Counted from the first letter of the stretch, positions 25,057 through 35,312 are shown. The stretch is DNA of 64,000 nt from Thermoactinomyces sp. DSM 45891 (GCF_900119485.1 NZ_FPJZ01000013.1:1-64000), one strand, 5' to 3'. Notes: generated from the letters alone by a model not told the origin. Program-made: numbers and translations.

Positions 25057-26815
25057 ATGCCTTTGGAATGATATCTGCTTGTCCTGAGTAAATCGAACCA
25101 CGTGAAGGGTCAATGGTAATAATCGTCTCACTCTTTAATTGATTCACTGCGTTCTCCACACCCACTATCACAGGGATTCCCAAACTAACCCCTACAACTG
25201 CGGCGTGAGAAGTAAGTCCACCTTCTTCGGTAATGACGGCGGCCGCACGCTCAAAGGATGGGATCATCTCTTTCTCCGTACCACGAGTGACGATAATTGC
25301 TCCATCTACCATTTTTCGATTGATTTCGTCCGCTGTGTTCCCTACCACGACTGGACCCGAAACCACTTTCTTCCCAATTCCCTGTCCTTGAAGGAGAACT
25401 CCACCTGCTACATAGATCTTCATCAGGTTGGTTGTTCCCGATTTTCCTACTGGCACACCGGCTGTAATGATAACCAAGTTGCCTTCTTTGATAAAGCCTG
25501 AAGCAAGAGAAGATTGTACGGCAGATTGGAACATTTCATCGGTATTACCACAGATATTACCACAAATAGGATAAACCCCGTGGATGAGCTGTAATTTTCT
25601 TTGTACATCTTTATGAGGCGTTACTGCAATAATAGGTACACTTGGACGATACTTGGAAATCATACGTGCAGTATAGCCACGCTCAGTTGCTGTGATAATC
25701 GCAGAGCAATCCAATGAGTGCGAAGTGTAAACCACTGCTTGCCCGATTGAATCGGTGATGCTGAGATCGGTATCTCGTTGCATCTTCTTCAACAACTCTT
25801 TATACGGGAGAGTCGATTCTGCTTTCTTCGCAATCGTAGCCATAGTGCGTACTGCTTCTACTGGATAACGACCTGCCGCTGTTTCGCCTGATAGCATGAT
25901 CGCGTCCGTTCCGTCAAAGATTGCATTCGCTACGTCACTTGCCTCTGCTCGTGTAGGACGTGGGTTGCGCTGCATTGAATCCAACATCTGGGTAGCGGTA
26001 ATAACTGGTTTTCCTAGTAAGTTACATTTACGAATCAGTTCCTTTTGCGCAATCGGCACTTCTTCAGTCGGAATTTCTACTCCAAGATCTCCACGAGCTA
26101 CCATCAAGCCATCGGATACCTTCAAAATTCCATCGATGTTATCTAAACCCTCTTGGTTCTCAATTTTAGAGATGATTTGAATGTCAGATTGCTGTTTCTC
26201 CAAGATCTTCCGAATATCTAAAACGTCTTCGGGTTTTCGAATGAATGATGCTGCAATAAAATCAACACCCTGCTCTATGCCGAATTGAATGTCTGCCGCA
26301 TCTTTCTCGGTAATACCTGGTAGATTGATTTTGATCCCTGGGATATTAACCCCTTTTTTATTTTTTAGAACGCCACCATTTGTAATACTACATATGATAT
26401 CTGTGCCTGTTACTTCTTTTACTTCAAGTCCAATCAAGCCATCATCAATCAGAATGGTTGTGCCTGGCTTTACATCGTTCGGTAACTGATCATACGTAAC
26501 CGCTACTTTTTTCTCGTCACCAAGGATGTCTTCTGTGGTTAAGACAAACGTTTCTTCCGCTTTTAATTCCACTTCGGGGACCAAGAGATCCTTTGTACGA
26601 ATCTCCGGACCCTTGGTATCCAGTAGGATTGCAACGGTTTGTCCTTCTTCTTCGGCCGCTTGACGGATATTACGAATCCGACCTCCGTGCTCCTCATGGG
26701 AACCATGGGAAAAGTTTAACCGAGCCACATTCATACCTTGCTGAATTAGCTGACGAAGAATCGAGACTTCTTCACTGGCTGGACCGATCGTACATACTAT
26801 TTTTGTTTTTCGCAT
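25055..26815 (-). CDS. pyk: Pyruvate kinase with C-terminal PEP-utilising-like domain
   Basis: 586 residues, the long Bacillus form. Catalytic core: KIVCTIGPAS at the N terminus, the active-site block ISKIENQEGLDN, and MVARGDLGVEIP. The extra C-terminal domain (about 475-586) carries GGLTSHAAVVGVSLGIPV, the phosphohistidine-type loop seen in PEP synthase and enzyme I. It converts PEP and ADP to pyruvate and ATP. ATG 26815 follows GGAAGGAAC; the frame upstream to 26845 is not needed. It follows pfkA by about 30 bases and is likely co-transcribed with it. Confidence 0.97.
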   Translation of the reverse strand: MRKTKIVCTIGPASEEVSILRQLIQQGMNVARLNFSHGSHEEHGGRIRNIRQAAEEEGQTVAILLDTKGPEIRTKDLLVPEVELKAEETFVLTTEDILGDEKKVAVTYDQLPNDVKPGTTILIDDGLIGLEVKEVTGTDIICSITNGGVLKNKKGVNIPGIKINLPGITEKDAADIQFGIEQGVDFIAASFIRKPEDVLDIRKILEKQQSDIQIISKIENQEGLDNIDGILKVSDGLMVARGDLGVEIPTEEVPIAQKELIRKCNLLGKPVITATQMLDSMQRNPRPTRAEASDVANAIFDGTDAIMLSGETAAGRYPVEAVRTMATIAKKAESTLPYKELLKKMQRDTDLSITDSIGQAVVYTSHSLDCSAIITATERGYTARMISKYRPSVPIIAVTPHKDVQRKLQLIHGVYPICGNICGNTDEMFQSAVQSSLASGFIKEGNLVIITAGVPVGKSGTTNLMKIYVAGGVLLQGQGIGKKVVSGPVVVGNTADEINRKMVDGAIIVTRGTEKEMIPSFERAAAVITEEGGLTSHAAVVGVSLGIPVIVGVENAVNQLKSETIITIDPSRGSIYSGQADIIPKA

Positions 26816-26844
26816 AGATGAGTTCCTTCCTTCCCTGTCCATCA

Positions 26845-27804
26845 TTATATCGATAATATACTTGCCAAATGATGATTCGATAAATCAAGATGATGCTTCT
26901 GACTGTTTGCCTCATCAAAATCAATTCCGAGCACTTCATTATTCCGAATCGCAACCATCATATCTTTCTTCCCGCTTAATAAAAGATCAACCGCCTTTGC
27001 TCCCATACGGCTAGCTAACACTCGATCGAAAGCGGTCGGAGTACCCCCACGCTGCACATGGCCTAATACCGTAATACGTGTTTCAAAACCAGTCGCTTTT
27101 TGGACTTGGCGTCCTATATCAACAGCACTGCCAACACCTTCTGCAACGATGATGATACTATGTTTTTTCCCTCGATCTGCACCGTGCTTCAGACGAGCAA
27201 TGATTTCATCTAAACTTGAGTTTACTTCTGGAATCAAGATGGACTCTGCACCGCCGGCTAAGCCGGCTAGTAAGGCAATATCACCTGCATCTCGACCCAT
27301 CACTTCCACAATATAAGTCCGTTCGTGCGAAGTAGCAGTATCACGAATACGGTCGATTGCATCTATCACTGTATTAATCGCTGTATCGAATCCAATCGTA
27401 TAATCAGTACCATTTATATCATTGTCAATTGTACCTGGAACACCAATGGTTGGAAACCCAAGTTCAGTTAGCTTCTTAGCACCTTGGAACGTTCCATCTC
27501 CACCGATCGTAATAAGCCCATCAATTTGATGTTTACGTAATTGCTCTACAGCCTTCAGTCGTCCCTCTTCTGTACGAAATTCATCACAACGAGCACTATA
27601 TAAAATGGTCCCACCCCGTTGAATCACATCCCCTACCGAGCCAACCGAAAGCTCTTTAAAATCGCCTTGTATAAGTCCTGTGTAGCCTCGATATACACCA
27701 ACTACATGTAGTCCATGATAGATCCCATTCCGTACAACTGCACGAATAGCAGCGTTCATCCCGGGAGCATCTCCACCACTTGTTAGAACCGCAATCCGTT
27801 TCAT
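26845..27804 (-). CDS. pfkA: 6-phosphofructokinase (ATP)
   Basis: A 319-residue enzyme that phosphorylates fructose-6-phosphate. ATP site TSGGDAPGMNAAIRA, GGDGTFQGA, the catalytic Asp region PGTIDNDINGTDYTIGFDTA and VEVMGRDAGDIAL are all intact. Tetramer allosteric residues of the bacterial type are expected from the length. GAGGAGTG precedes the ATG. It forms a glycolytic pair with pyk. Confidence 0.97.
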   Translation of the reverse strand: MKRIAVLTSGGDAPGMNAAIRAVVRNGIYHGLHVVGVYRGYTGLIQGDFKELSVGSVGDVIQRGGTILYSARCDEFRTEEGRLKAVEQLRKHQIDGLITIGGDGTFQGAKKLTELGFPTIGVPGTIDNDINGTDYTIGFDTAINTVIDAIDRIRDTATSHERTYIVEVMGRDAGDIALLAGLAGGAESILIPEVNSSLDEIIARLKHGADRGKKHSIIIVAEGVGSAVDIGRQVQKATGFETRITVLGHVQRGGTPTAFDRVLASRMGAKAVDLLLSGKKDMMVAIRNNEVLGIDFDEANSQKHHLDLSNHHLASILSI

Positions 27805-27882
27805 TCTTTTTCACTCCTCATCGAAAGCATTTCCCATCCCACAGGGACAAATTACGTCCATATACTATAAAAAGAGAAACCG

Positions 27883-28860
27883 TTACCGGCTTCCCTCAAA
27901 TACAGCAGCAGTAGAAAACTGCCCGATTTTCGAGAACTTTTGGTAACGGTCTTCCACTAATTCCGACTGGCTAAGTGGTAAGAGTTCATTTAAATGCTTA
28001 CATAAGATATGTTGAATCGTTTGAGCCATTAGCTGAGGATTACGATGTGCCCCACCTTTAGGCTCTAAAATAATCTCATCGACAATCCCGAGTTTCTGGA
28101 GATCTTGTGCTGTAATTTTGAGTGCCTCTGCTGCTTCTTGCGCTTTCGTAGCATCTCGCCACAAAATGGCTGCAGCCCCTTCGGGAGAAATGACAGAGTA
28201 ATAAGCATGCTCTAGCATCAAGAGACGATTACCTACACCGATTCCGAGTGCCCCACCACTACCGCCTTCACCCGTGACCACACAGATGATCGGAACTTCA
28301 AAGCCTGCCATCTCCCGCAAGTTTCGAGCAATGGCCTCACTCTGTCCACGTTCCTCTGCTTCAATACCTGGATGAGCGCCTTGGGTATCAATAAACGTAA
28401 TAATAGGACGACCGAATTTATTAGCTTGTTGCATGAGGCGCAATGCTTTTCGATATCCTTCTGGATGAGGTAAGCCAAAGTTTCGGGCAATCTTATCTTT
28501 TGTATCTTTGCCTCGCTCTTGCGCGATCACGGTTACAGGAATCCCATTCAGCTTCCCGATTCCTCCTATGATCGCGGAGTCATCACCATGATGGCGATCC
28601 CCATGCAACTCAATAAAATCTTGGAAAACCTCTTGGATATAATGCACACTCGTTGGGCGTGATGCATGACGAGCAATTTGTACTTTCTGCCAAGTTGTCA
28701 GATTTCCATAGATCTCCGTTTCAAGATGTTTTGCTTTCGCTTCAAGTGTATCAATCTCTGAGCTAAAATCAATGTCTTTTTCCTTTGTAAATGCTTTCAA
28801 TTCATCAATTTTTTGCCTAAGCTCTAAAATTGGCTTCTCAAATGGTAGATAATTACCCAT
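27883..28860 (-). CDS. accA: Acetyl-CoA carboxylase carboxyltransferase subunit alpha
   Basis: About 325 residues. Pairs with AccD to transfer the carboxyl group from biotin to acetyl-CoA, giving malonyl-CoA for fatty acid synthesis. An N-terminal coiled segment is followed by a crotonase-like core with DTQGAHPGIEAEERGQSEAI, CVVTGEGGSGGALGIG and SVISPEGAAAILW. ATG 28860 follows GGGGGTGA and is 4 bases past the accD stop, indicating coupling. Order accD-accA-pfkA-pyk is conserved in Bacillales. Confidence 0.96.
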   Translation of the reverse strand: MGNYLPFEKPILELRQKIDELKAFTKEKDIDFSSEIDTLEAKAKHLETEIYGNLTTWQKVQIARHASRPTSVHYIQEVFQDFIELHGDRHHGDDSAIIGGIGKLNGIPVTVIAQERGKDTKDKIARNFGLPHPEGYRKALRLMQQANKFGRPIITFIDTQGAHPGIEAEERGQSEAIARNLREMAGFEVPIICVVTGEGGSGGALGIGVGNRLLMLEHAYYSVISPEGAAAILWRDATKAQEAAEALKITAQDLQKLGIVDEIILEPKGGAHRNPQLMAQTIQHILCKHLNELLPLSQSELVEDRYQKFSKIGQFSTAAVFEGSR

Positions 28861-28865
28861 CGCAG

Positions 28866-29717
28866 TCACCCCCTAGTAGTATGAAGTTCAAGGATTTTTA
28901 CAAGCGTATCACGTAGTTCAAGCCTCGGGACAACTAAATCCAGTTGTCCATGCTTTAATAAAAACTCCGATGTCTGAAAGTCATCTGGAAGTTTTTGGCG
29001 CACAGTCTGTTCGATAACACGTCGCCCAGCAAACCCGATTAATGCCCCCGGCTCCGCAATATTAATATCCCCTAAAGAAGAAAAACTGGCAGATACCCCG
29101 CCTGTAGTTGGGTTTGTTAAGACGGAGACAAACAGAACCTGGTTTCGATTCATCTTTTGAAGAGCCGCACTCGTTTTCGCCATCTGCATAAGCGAAAGCG
29201 CTCCCTCCTGCATACGAGCTCCTCCAGAAGCAGAGAAGAGGATAAATGGAAATTTCTTCTGAATAGCACGCTCTGCTGCACGGGCAATCTTTTCCCCTAC
29301 TACTGAGCCCATGCTCCCCATCCGGAACCTAGGGTCCATCACACCGAGAATGACAGGATAACCATCCATCGTACCTTCACCTGTGATAATCGCTTCTTTC
29401 AGATCGGTTTTATCCATATCCTGCTTAATTTTCTTCTGATAATCTGGAAATTGTAGGGGATCAACTGAAATCAAGTCAGAATCATACTCAAAAAATCGTC
29501 CATCATCTACTAGTGATTGAATTCTCTCTGGTGCTGTCATCGTAAAGTGATAGCCACATACTTTACATACCTTCTCGTTTTTCTCTACTTCCTTTGAAAG
29601 AAGAATCGTTCCACAAGTAGGGCACTTTTGCATGATCCCTTCTGGGACCTGATTTTTAGTAGCTTCTGTAGGAATAGTGGCATATTTTTTTTGTTTGCGA
29701 AATAGATCCTTAAGCAA
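28866..29717 (-). CDS. accD: Acetyl-CoA carboxylase carboxyltransferase subunit beta
   Basis: 283 residues. An N-terminal zinc ribbon (C32, C35, C51, C54) precedes a crotonase-like core with FSASGGARMQEG, TNPTTGGVSASF and GALIGFAGRRVIEQT. Start is TTG at 29717 with GAGGTGAT a few bases upstream. Partner of accA, directly downstream. Confidence 0.96.
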   Translation of the reverse strand: MLKDLFRKQKKYATIPTEATKNQVPEGIMQKCPTCGTILLSKEVEKNEKVCKVCGYHFTMTAPERIQSLVDDGRFFEYDSDLISVDPLQFPDYQKKIKQDMDKTDLKEAIITGEGTMDGYPVILGVMDPRFRMGSMGSVVGEKIARAAERAIQKKFPFILFSASGGARMQEGALSLMQMAKTSAALQKMNRNQVLFVSVLTNPTTGGVSASFSSLGDINIAEPGALIGFAGRRVIEQTVRQKLPDDFQTSEFLLKHGQLDLVVPRLELRDTLVKILELHTTRG

Positions 29718-29745
29718 GTGGGATCACCTCATTCGATAAATTCAT

Positions 29746-30441
29746 CTATACTGGATTGCTCTGCGATTCAACCGTTTGAAACACGGATGGACTGAAATGT
29801 TCTTTCATCAGTGATAGAGACTGGACCATATCGCGCTCACGAATCGCTGTAAGTAGCTTCTTATGCTCGTCCCATAATGTTTGAGCACCCGTTACCTTTG
29901 ATAATGATAAAACAGCAGGCTGTGTATGTAAAAACTGCATGATCTCCTGCCAGATACGAATTAATAAATGATTTCGGGATAAATACACGAGGCGCTCATG
30001 AAAAGTGGAATCGAGTTGTACAACCTGCTCGAGCTTCTCTACATGCAAAAGCTGATCATTCACCTCACGTAATTCGGCTAGATCTTCTTCCTTCATGCGA
30101 TCGCATAATAGCCAGACAGCCCCCATCTCTAAAAGAACGCGTGTCTCTAATAAATTCTCCAGTACCTGATGTCCTTGCAAAATATATTTGGCCAATAACT
30201 CTACAATCTGATTCGACTGAGATGACTCCAAGAACGTTCCTTCACCCCGTCTGGTCGAAATGATCCCTAACAGTTCAAGAGAACGCAATGCCTCTCGTAC
30301 TGTAGAACGCCCAACTTGTAGTCGCTCAGACAACTCTCGTTCAGAAGGAAGGCGATCACCTGTAGATAGACCATCCGCTTTGATTAATTGATGGATACTA
30401 TTTAAGATGCTATGGAATTTATTCGAACTTACATCCTTCAT
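29746..30441 (-). CDS. GntR-family regulator, FadR subfamily (HTH + FCD)
   Basis: 231 residues. The N-terminal winged helix has GDRLPSERELSERL and GRSTVREALRSLELLGII, then a GEGTFL wing. A C-terminal helical FCD domain (about 80-220) would bind a small organic acid or acyl ligand. Start ATG 30441 follows TTAGGAGAG. The gene lies between the malic enzyme and accD, and a FadR-like operator (GTGGTctgACCAC) sits just downstream of the malic enzyme promoter, so it probably represses its own operon. The ligand is inferred only: malate, pyruvate or lactate are candidates. Confidence 0.87.
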   Translation of the reverse strand: MKDVSSNKFHSILNSIHQLIKADGLSTGDRLPSERELSERLQVGRSTVREALRSLELLGIISTRRGEGTFLESSQSNQIVELLAKYILQGHQVLENLLETRVLLEMGAVWLLCDRMKEEDLAELREVNDQLLHVEKLEQVVQLDSTFHERLVYLSRNHLLIRIWQEIMQFLHTQPAVLSLSKVTGAQTLWDEHKKLLTAIRERDMVQSLSLMKEHFSPSVFQTVESQSNPV

Positions 30442-30489
30442 CCTATGTGCTCTCCTAACAAACAAAGATGTCTTGATCATTATTGTAGC

Positions 30490-31722
30490 CTATTTCCGCT
30501 CAGTAAGCTGTAGTGTTCGCTCATAAATGACATCCGGATTTAGCTCTATCCGTGCCACACCTGATTCAATGGCAGCTCTGGCAACCTCAGCCGCTACTTT
30601 AGCTGAAACCCTAGGGTCGAGTGCATCTGGAATCACTTTTTCTGCCGATAATTCTTCTGGGGAGACAAGGTCAGATATCGCATATGCCGCGGCCACTTTC
30701 ATCGCTTCGTTAATCCGTTTTGCTCGCACATCTAACGCCCCTCGAAAAATACCTGGAAAAGCCAATACATTATTAACCTGATTTGGATAATCAGAGCGTC
30801 CCGTCCCCACTACCCTCGCACCAGCTTGGTAAGCCTCCTCTGGCATGATTTCAGGTGTTGGGTTTGCCATCGCAAAGATAATCGGATCGCGATTCATTGA
30901 GCGCACCATCTCCTGTGTAACCATTCCGGCCACAGAGATACCGATAAAGACATCCGCATCTTTCATCGCGGTAGCTAGATCCCCAGTCAATCCAGAGCGA
31001 TTCGTTACCCTTGCAATCTCTTCTTTCATCGAGTTCATTCCCTGAGGACGTCCTTCGTAAATAATTCCCTTACTATCACACATAATGACATCTTGTACAC
31101 CTAAACGAATCAATAATTTAATAATCGCGATTCCAGCGGCTCCTGCACCACTTGTCACCACTCGAACCTCAGAAAGTTTCTTATCTACCACTTTGCAAGC
31201 ATTGATTAATCCCGCCAATGTAACAATGGCCGTCCCGTGTTGGTCATCATGAAACACAGGAATCTCCACTTCTTCTTGCAAACGTTCTTCAATTTGGAAG
31301 CAATTCGGTGCCGCGATATCTTCTAGATTTACACCACCAAAAGTGGGAGCCAGCATCTTTACTGTTTTTACAATTTCTTCTACATCCGTTGTATCTAGGC
31401 ATAGAGGAAATGCATCCACACCTGCAAACGATTTAAAAAGGAGTGCTTTTCCCTCCATAACAGGCAGAGCCGCTTCAGGGCCAATATTTCCTAAGCCAAG
31501 TACAGCCGTTCCATCTGATACAACTGCTACTAAGTTGCCTTTCATCGTGTAGTCGTATACCTTATCTGGATCTACATGTATCTCACGACAAGGCTCAGCT
31601 ACCCCTGGAGAATAAGCCAGGCTTAAATCATAGGAAGTTTCAACTGGAACTTTGGATTGTACCTCTAACTTCCCTTGATGTTTTCGATGCATCTCGAGTG
31701 ACGCTTCTTTTAAACTGGACAA
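30490..31722 (-). CDS. NAD(P)-dependent malic enzyme, YtsJ/MaeB type
   Basis: A 410-residue enzyme for oxidative decarboxylation of malate to pyruvate. Short bacterial type, with LSLAYSPGVAEPC, DGTAVLGLGNIGPEAALPVMEGK, FHDDQHGTAIV and the nucleotide fold SGAGAAGIAI. TTG at 31722 is chosen because AGAGGAGAG lies about 7 bases upstream and gives MSSLKEASLEMHRKHQGKLE, aligning with the N terminus and length of B. subtilis YtsJ. The frame open to 31791 is 5' UTR. Co-transcribed with the GntR gene, which is 49 bases downstream. Confidence 0.93.
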   Translation of the reverse strand: MSSLKEASLEMHRKHQGKLEVQSKVPVETSYDLSLAYSPGVAEPCREIHVDPDKVYDYTMKGNLVAVVSDGTAVLGLGNIGPEAALPVMEGKALLFKSFAGVDAFPLCLDTTDVEEIVKTVKMLAPTFGGVNLEDIAAPNCFQIEERLQEEVEIPVFHDDQHGTAIVTLAGLINACKVVDKKLSEVRVVTSGAGAAGIAIIKLLIRLGVQDVIMCDSKGIIYEGRPQGMNSMKEEIARVTNRSGLTGDLATAMKDADVFIGISVAGMVTQEMVRSMNRDPIIFAMANPTPEIMPEEAYQAGARVVGTGRSDYPNQVNNVLAFPGIFRGALDVRAKRINEAMKVAAAYAISDLVSPEELSAEKVIPDALDPRVSAKVAAEVARAAIESGVARIELNPDVIYERTLQLTERK

Positions 31723-31765
31723 ACCTGATCTCTCCTCTACCTCTACGCTTCTATCTCTCTTACCA

Positions 31766-31778
31766 GTGGTCTGACCAC
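31766..31778. promoter_or_regulatory. FadR-type operator in the malic enzyme leader
   Basis: GTGGT-CTG-ACCAC is a perfect dyad with 5-base arms. It fits the TGGTnnnACCA core bound by GntR/FadR-type repressors such as PdhR and LldR. It lies about 12 bases downstream of the -10 box, where a bound repressor would block transcription. Confidence 0.6.
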
Positions 31779-31789
31779 CAATAAGAGAC

Positions 31790-31818
31790 ATTATACCAAA
31801 ATTGCGTTATGGGGTAAA
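31790..31818 (-). promoter_or_regulatory. Promoter of the malic enzyme-gntR unit
   Basis: On the minus strand, TTTACC and a perfect extended -10 TGGTATAAT with 17-base spacing. The transcript would begin about 8 bases before the FadR-type dyad. Confidence 0.7.
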
Positions 31819-31840
31819 AGAGAACATACCGTTTATTCCT

Positions 31841-34800
31841 CTAATTATATACACTGATCCGAACAGATCCGTCACCAAGTAGTGCTTCCACTTCCTGTTG
31901 AAACCGAAGAGTTGTATTTACGCCATACAATTGAACGGGGAGAGCATGACCCTTTTTCGTTCGTTCATACACTAATTGGACAGGCGTTTTTCCAACGTTT
32001 TCTTTTAAGATCAGCTTTAATGCATACAAAATATCAGATGTCTCTTGGTAAGTGCGGATAAAAATTTGTACTTGTTGATCTGCTCTATACCCAGCCGGCT
32101 GATTCGATTCATCCAATTGGATTATTTGATTAGCAATACACTTCCCACTTTCATCGTTACCTTGGTATACACCTTTAATGAGCAGGGGTTGCTCTTCTTG
32201 GAGAAAAGATCGAGCTCGCCGATACGTGTTCGGGAAAACAACCACTTCAATCGTACCTGATTGGTCTTCTAACTCAACAAAAGCCATCGGGTCTCCTTTT
32301 TTCGTGAGTATCGATTTGATATGAATCACAATCCCCGCCAGTACAATCGACGCTCCGTCCGTTATCTCCTCCAACTGATGAATTCGATGCGTAATCTGTC
32401 CTTGATATCGCGACTGATATTCATCTAAAGGATGCCCCGAAAGGAACAAACCTAGATATTCTTTCTCTAACTGAATCCTCTCTCTAGATGAATAAGGGGT
32501 AATCTCTTCTTCATAATTGCGGGTTAATGGCTCTTCGAAAAAAAGATCTTCACTATCTTTAAATAGATCGATTTGATCTTCTAATCCCCACTTTTGGGCC
32601 ATGGATGTCTTCTCTAATACCTCTTCCAACATCTCTTTTTGACTCGCGCGATGTCCGGGCAACGATTCAGTAGCGCCGCATAAAATCAACGACTCCAATA
32701 CACGTCGATTGCAGATCCGCAAATCAATCCGTCGACAGAAGTCGCGAAGATCTACAAAGGGCCCTTTCTCCCTTGCCTGTAGAATCACATCAATCGCCTG
32801 TATTCCGATGTTTTTAATAGCAGCTAGCCCAAAACGTATCTGATTTCCCTCAATCGTAAAATGATGGCGGCTATGCTGAATATCAGGTGGAAGGACTGAG
32901 ACACCCATTCGTTTGGCTTCCTCCATATATTCGGCTACTTTCCCTTGATTCCCCATCATCGTGGATAGCTGAGCCGCTAGATATGCTTGCGGGTAATTCG
33001 CCTTCAAATAAGCCGTTTGGTAGGCTAGGACGGCATACGCAACCGCATGGCTTCGGTTAAATCCATAATCAGCAAAACGAACGATGAGGTCGTAGATTTG
33101 ATGGCCTACCTCTTCTTCAAAGCCATTTTCGACACACCCCTGGGTAAATGCCTTCCTCTGTTCATCCAGTAGCTCTTTCTTCTTCTTCGATACCGCACGA
33201 CGCAGTATATCCGCTTGTCCCAAAGAAAAGCCAGCCAACGTCGCAGCTATCTGCATAATTTGCTCCTGGTATACAATAATTCCGTAAGTGGGGCGCAATA
33301 TTTCTCGCAATGCCGGGTGAGGATACGAAACAGATTCCAGCCCATGCTTAGCACGAGTATACCGCGGGATTTGCTCCATCGGACCCGGTCTATATAGAGC
33401 CAGAACCGCTACAATATCCTCGAAGTGATTCGGCTTTAGCTCACGAAGAACCTTGCGAATTCCGCTGGACTCTAATTGAAAGACCCCGGTCGTTTCGCCT
33501 TTTGCCAATAGTCGATAGGTAGCCTTATCTTGATAATCACAATCCTCAAAAGATACCTGCACCCCTTGATCACGCCGAATCATCTCAATTGCTTTTTCAA
33601 TAACACTCAGATTGCGCAGTCCAAGAAAGTCCATCTTAAGTAGCCCGATCTGCTCCAATGCCTCCATCGCATACTGAGTCAGCGATACTCCATCTGCACC
33701 CTCTTGCAAAGGAACCCAATCTGTCAACGGCGTTTTGGACATAACAACCCCGGCCGCATGTGTAGAGGTATGCCTTGGAATCCCTTCGATTCGTCTCGCA
33801 TAATCTACTAACTGTGCCATTTGCGGATTCGATTGATATATCTCTTCTAATTTAGGCTCTAGCTGAAAGGCACGTTTTAAAGTCATACCTGGGTTCCCGG
33901 GAATCAACTTCGCCATTCGATCTACTTCTTGGTACGGAAAGTTTAAAACCCTACCCAAATCACGAATCGCCGCACGGGGAGCCATCGTCCCAAATGTGAT
34001 AATCTGCGCGACTCGATCATTTCCATATTTCTCCGTCACATACCGTATCACTTCTTCTCGCCGTTCATAACATATATCAATATCAATATCCGGCATACTG
34101 ATCCGTTCAGGATTTAGGAAGCGCTCGAAAAGTAATTGATACTTAACTGGGTCTACATCCGTAATCTCAAGTACGTATGACACCAAACTACCTGCCGCAG
34201 ATCCCCGACCCGGGCCAATTGCAATTTGGTTTCGATGGGCAAAGGAAACCAAATCCCATACCACCAAGAAGTAATCAGCAAAGCCCATCTGATCAATCAC
34301 ATCAAGCTCATATTGAAGTCGCTGCTTGATCTCATCTGTCAGCTCTCCATATCTTTTCCGTGCACCTTTCTCACCAATGGTCCGCAAATATTCACTGCTA
34401 TTTACCCCTTGTGGAAGAGGAAACTCAGGAAGCAATCGCTCTCCAAAGGAAATCTCCACATCGCACCGCTCGGCGATCTTCACCGTATTCGCGATGGCTT
34501 CTGGCACATGGCTAAACTGCCTAATCATCTCTTCCGCACTCTTAAAATAAAACTGATCGCTGGCAAATCGTAATCGATTCTCATCTTCTACTTTTTTGCC
34601 AGTACCAATACAAAGCAAACAGTCATGAACTTGATCATCATCTTGGTGAACATAATGAATATCATTGGTCGCAATCAGTCCTAGGTCGTACTCGTTCGCC
34701 CATGAAATCAGTCTCTGATTTACCTTTTGTTGCTCCCATATTTGATGATCCTGTAATTCTAGGAAAAAATGATCTCGCCCAAAGATATCCACATACTCTT

Positions 34801-35278
34801 CTAACAAGCGCTGCGCCTTCGCATCATCATCTTGCAAAATGGCCTGGGGGATTTCCCCACCTAAACAGGAACTAGTCGCGATTAGTCCGTTCCGGTACTT
34901 GCGAAGTAACGATCGGTCAATTCTGGGTTTATAATGAAATCCGCGAAGATGCGCTTCTGTCGTAAGCCGAATGAGGTTATGATATCCTTCCGTTGACTCT
35001 GCCAACAGGAGTTGATGGCAGATTTTCTGCTCTTTTAACATCGGTTTCTCTAGGTAGTTCTCGCTCATGTACATCTCACAACCGATAATCGGCTTAATCC
35101 CCGCTTCTAAACAGGCCTGGTAAAAAGGGATTACTCCATACATCGCCCCATGATCCGTAATCGCTAGGGCCTTCATTCCATGCCCCTTGGCTGTTTGTAT
35201 GAGCTGTTCGATCTTGCCTGCTCCGTCCAGCAAACTATACTCACTATGTACGTGCAGATGCACAAATGCATCCTTCAT
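31841..35278 (-). CDS. dnaE: DNA polymerase III subunit alpha DnaE
   Basis: 1145 residues. The N-terminal PHP domain (HVHSEYSLLDGAGKI, ITDHGAMYG) is followed by the C-family polymerase core with GPGRGSAAGSLV, the catalytic aspartates in PDIDIDICYERR, and RYTRAKHG. A helix-hairpin-helix region and a C-terminal OB fold (VLAGIVIHIKSILTKKGDPM) complete it. In Firmicutes this polymerase extends RNA primers before hand-off to PolC. GTG-rich upstream bases contain GGAGGGGTG before the ATG. Confidence 0.96.
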   Translation of the reverse strand: MKDAFVHLHVHSEYSLLDGAGKIEQLIQTAKGHGMKALAITDHGAMYGVIPFYQACLEAGIKPIIGCEMYMSENYLEKPMLKEQKICHQLLLAESTEGYHNLIRLTTEAHLRGFHYKPRIDRSLLRKYRNGLIATSSCLGGEIPQAILQDDDAKAQRLLEEYVDIFGRDHFFLELQDHQIWEQQKVNQRLISWANEYDLGLIATNDIHYVHQDDDQVHDCLLCIGTGKKVEDENRLRFASDQFYFKSAEEMIRQFSHVPEAIANTVKIAERCDVEISFGERLLPEFPLPQGVNSSEYLRTIGEKGARKRYGELTDEIKQRLQYELDVIDQMGFADYFLVVWDLVSFAHRNQIAIGPGRGSAAGSLVSYVLEITDVDPVKYQLLFERFLNPERISMPDIDIDICYERREEVIRYVTEKYGNDRVAQIITFGTMAPRAAIRDLGRVLNFPYQEVDRMAKLIPGNPGMTLKRAFQLEPKLEEIYQSNPQMAQLVDYARRIEGIPRHTSTHAAGVVMSKTPLTDWVPLQEGADGVSLTQYAMEALEQIGLLKMDFLGLRNLSVIEKAIEMIRRDQGVQVSFEDCDYQDKATYRLLAKGETTGVFQLESSGIRKVLRELKPNHFEDIVAVLALYRPGPMEQIPRYTRAKHGLESVSYPHPALREILRPTYGIIVYQEQIMQIAATLAGFSLGQADILRRAVSKKKKELLDEQRKAFTQGCVENGFEEEVGHQIYDLIVRFADYGFNRSHAVAYAVLAYQTAYLKANYPQAYLAAQLSTMMGNQGKVAEYMEEAKRMGVSVLPPDIQHSRHHFTIEGNQIRFGLAAIKNIGIQAIDVILQAREKGPFVDLRDFCRRIDLRICNRRVLESLILCGATESLPGHRASQKEMLEEVLEKTSMAQKWGLEDQIDLFKDSEDLFFEEPLTRNYEEEITPYSSRERIQLEKEYLGLFLSGHPLDEYQSRYQGQITHRIHQLEEITDGASIVLAGIVIHIKSILTKKGDPMAFVELEDQSGTIEVVVFPNTYRRARSFLQEEQPLLIKGVYQGNDESGKCIANQIIQLDESNQPAGYRADQQVQIFIRTYQETSDILYALKLILKENVGKTPVQLVYERTKKGHALPVQLYGVNTTLRFQQEVEALLGDGSVRISVYN

Positions 35279-35312
35279 CCTTCACCCCTCCGTTCGTCTT
35301 CATTTATGATTT

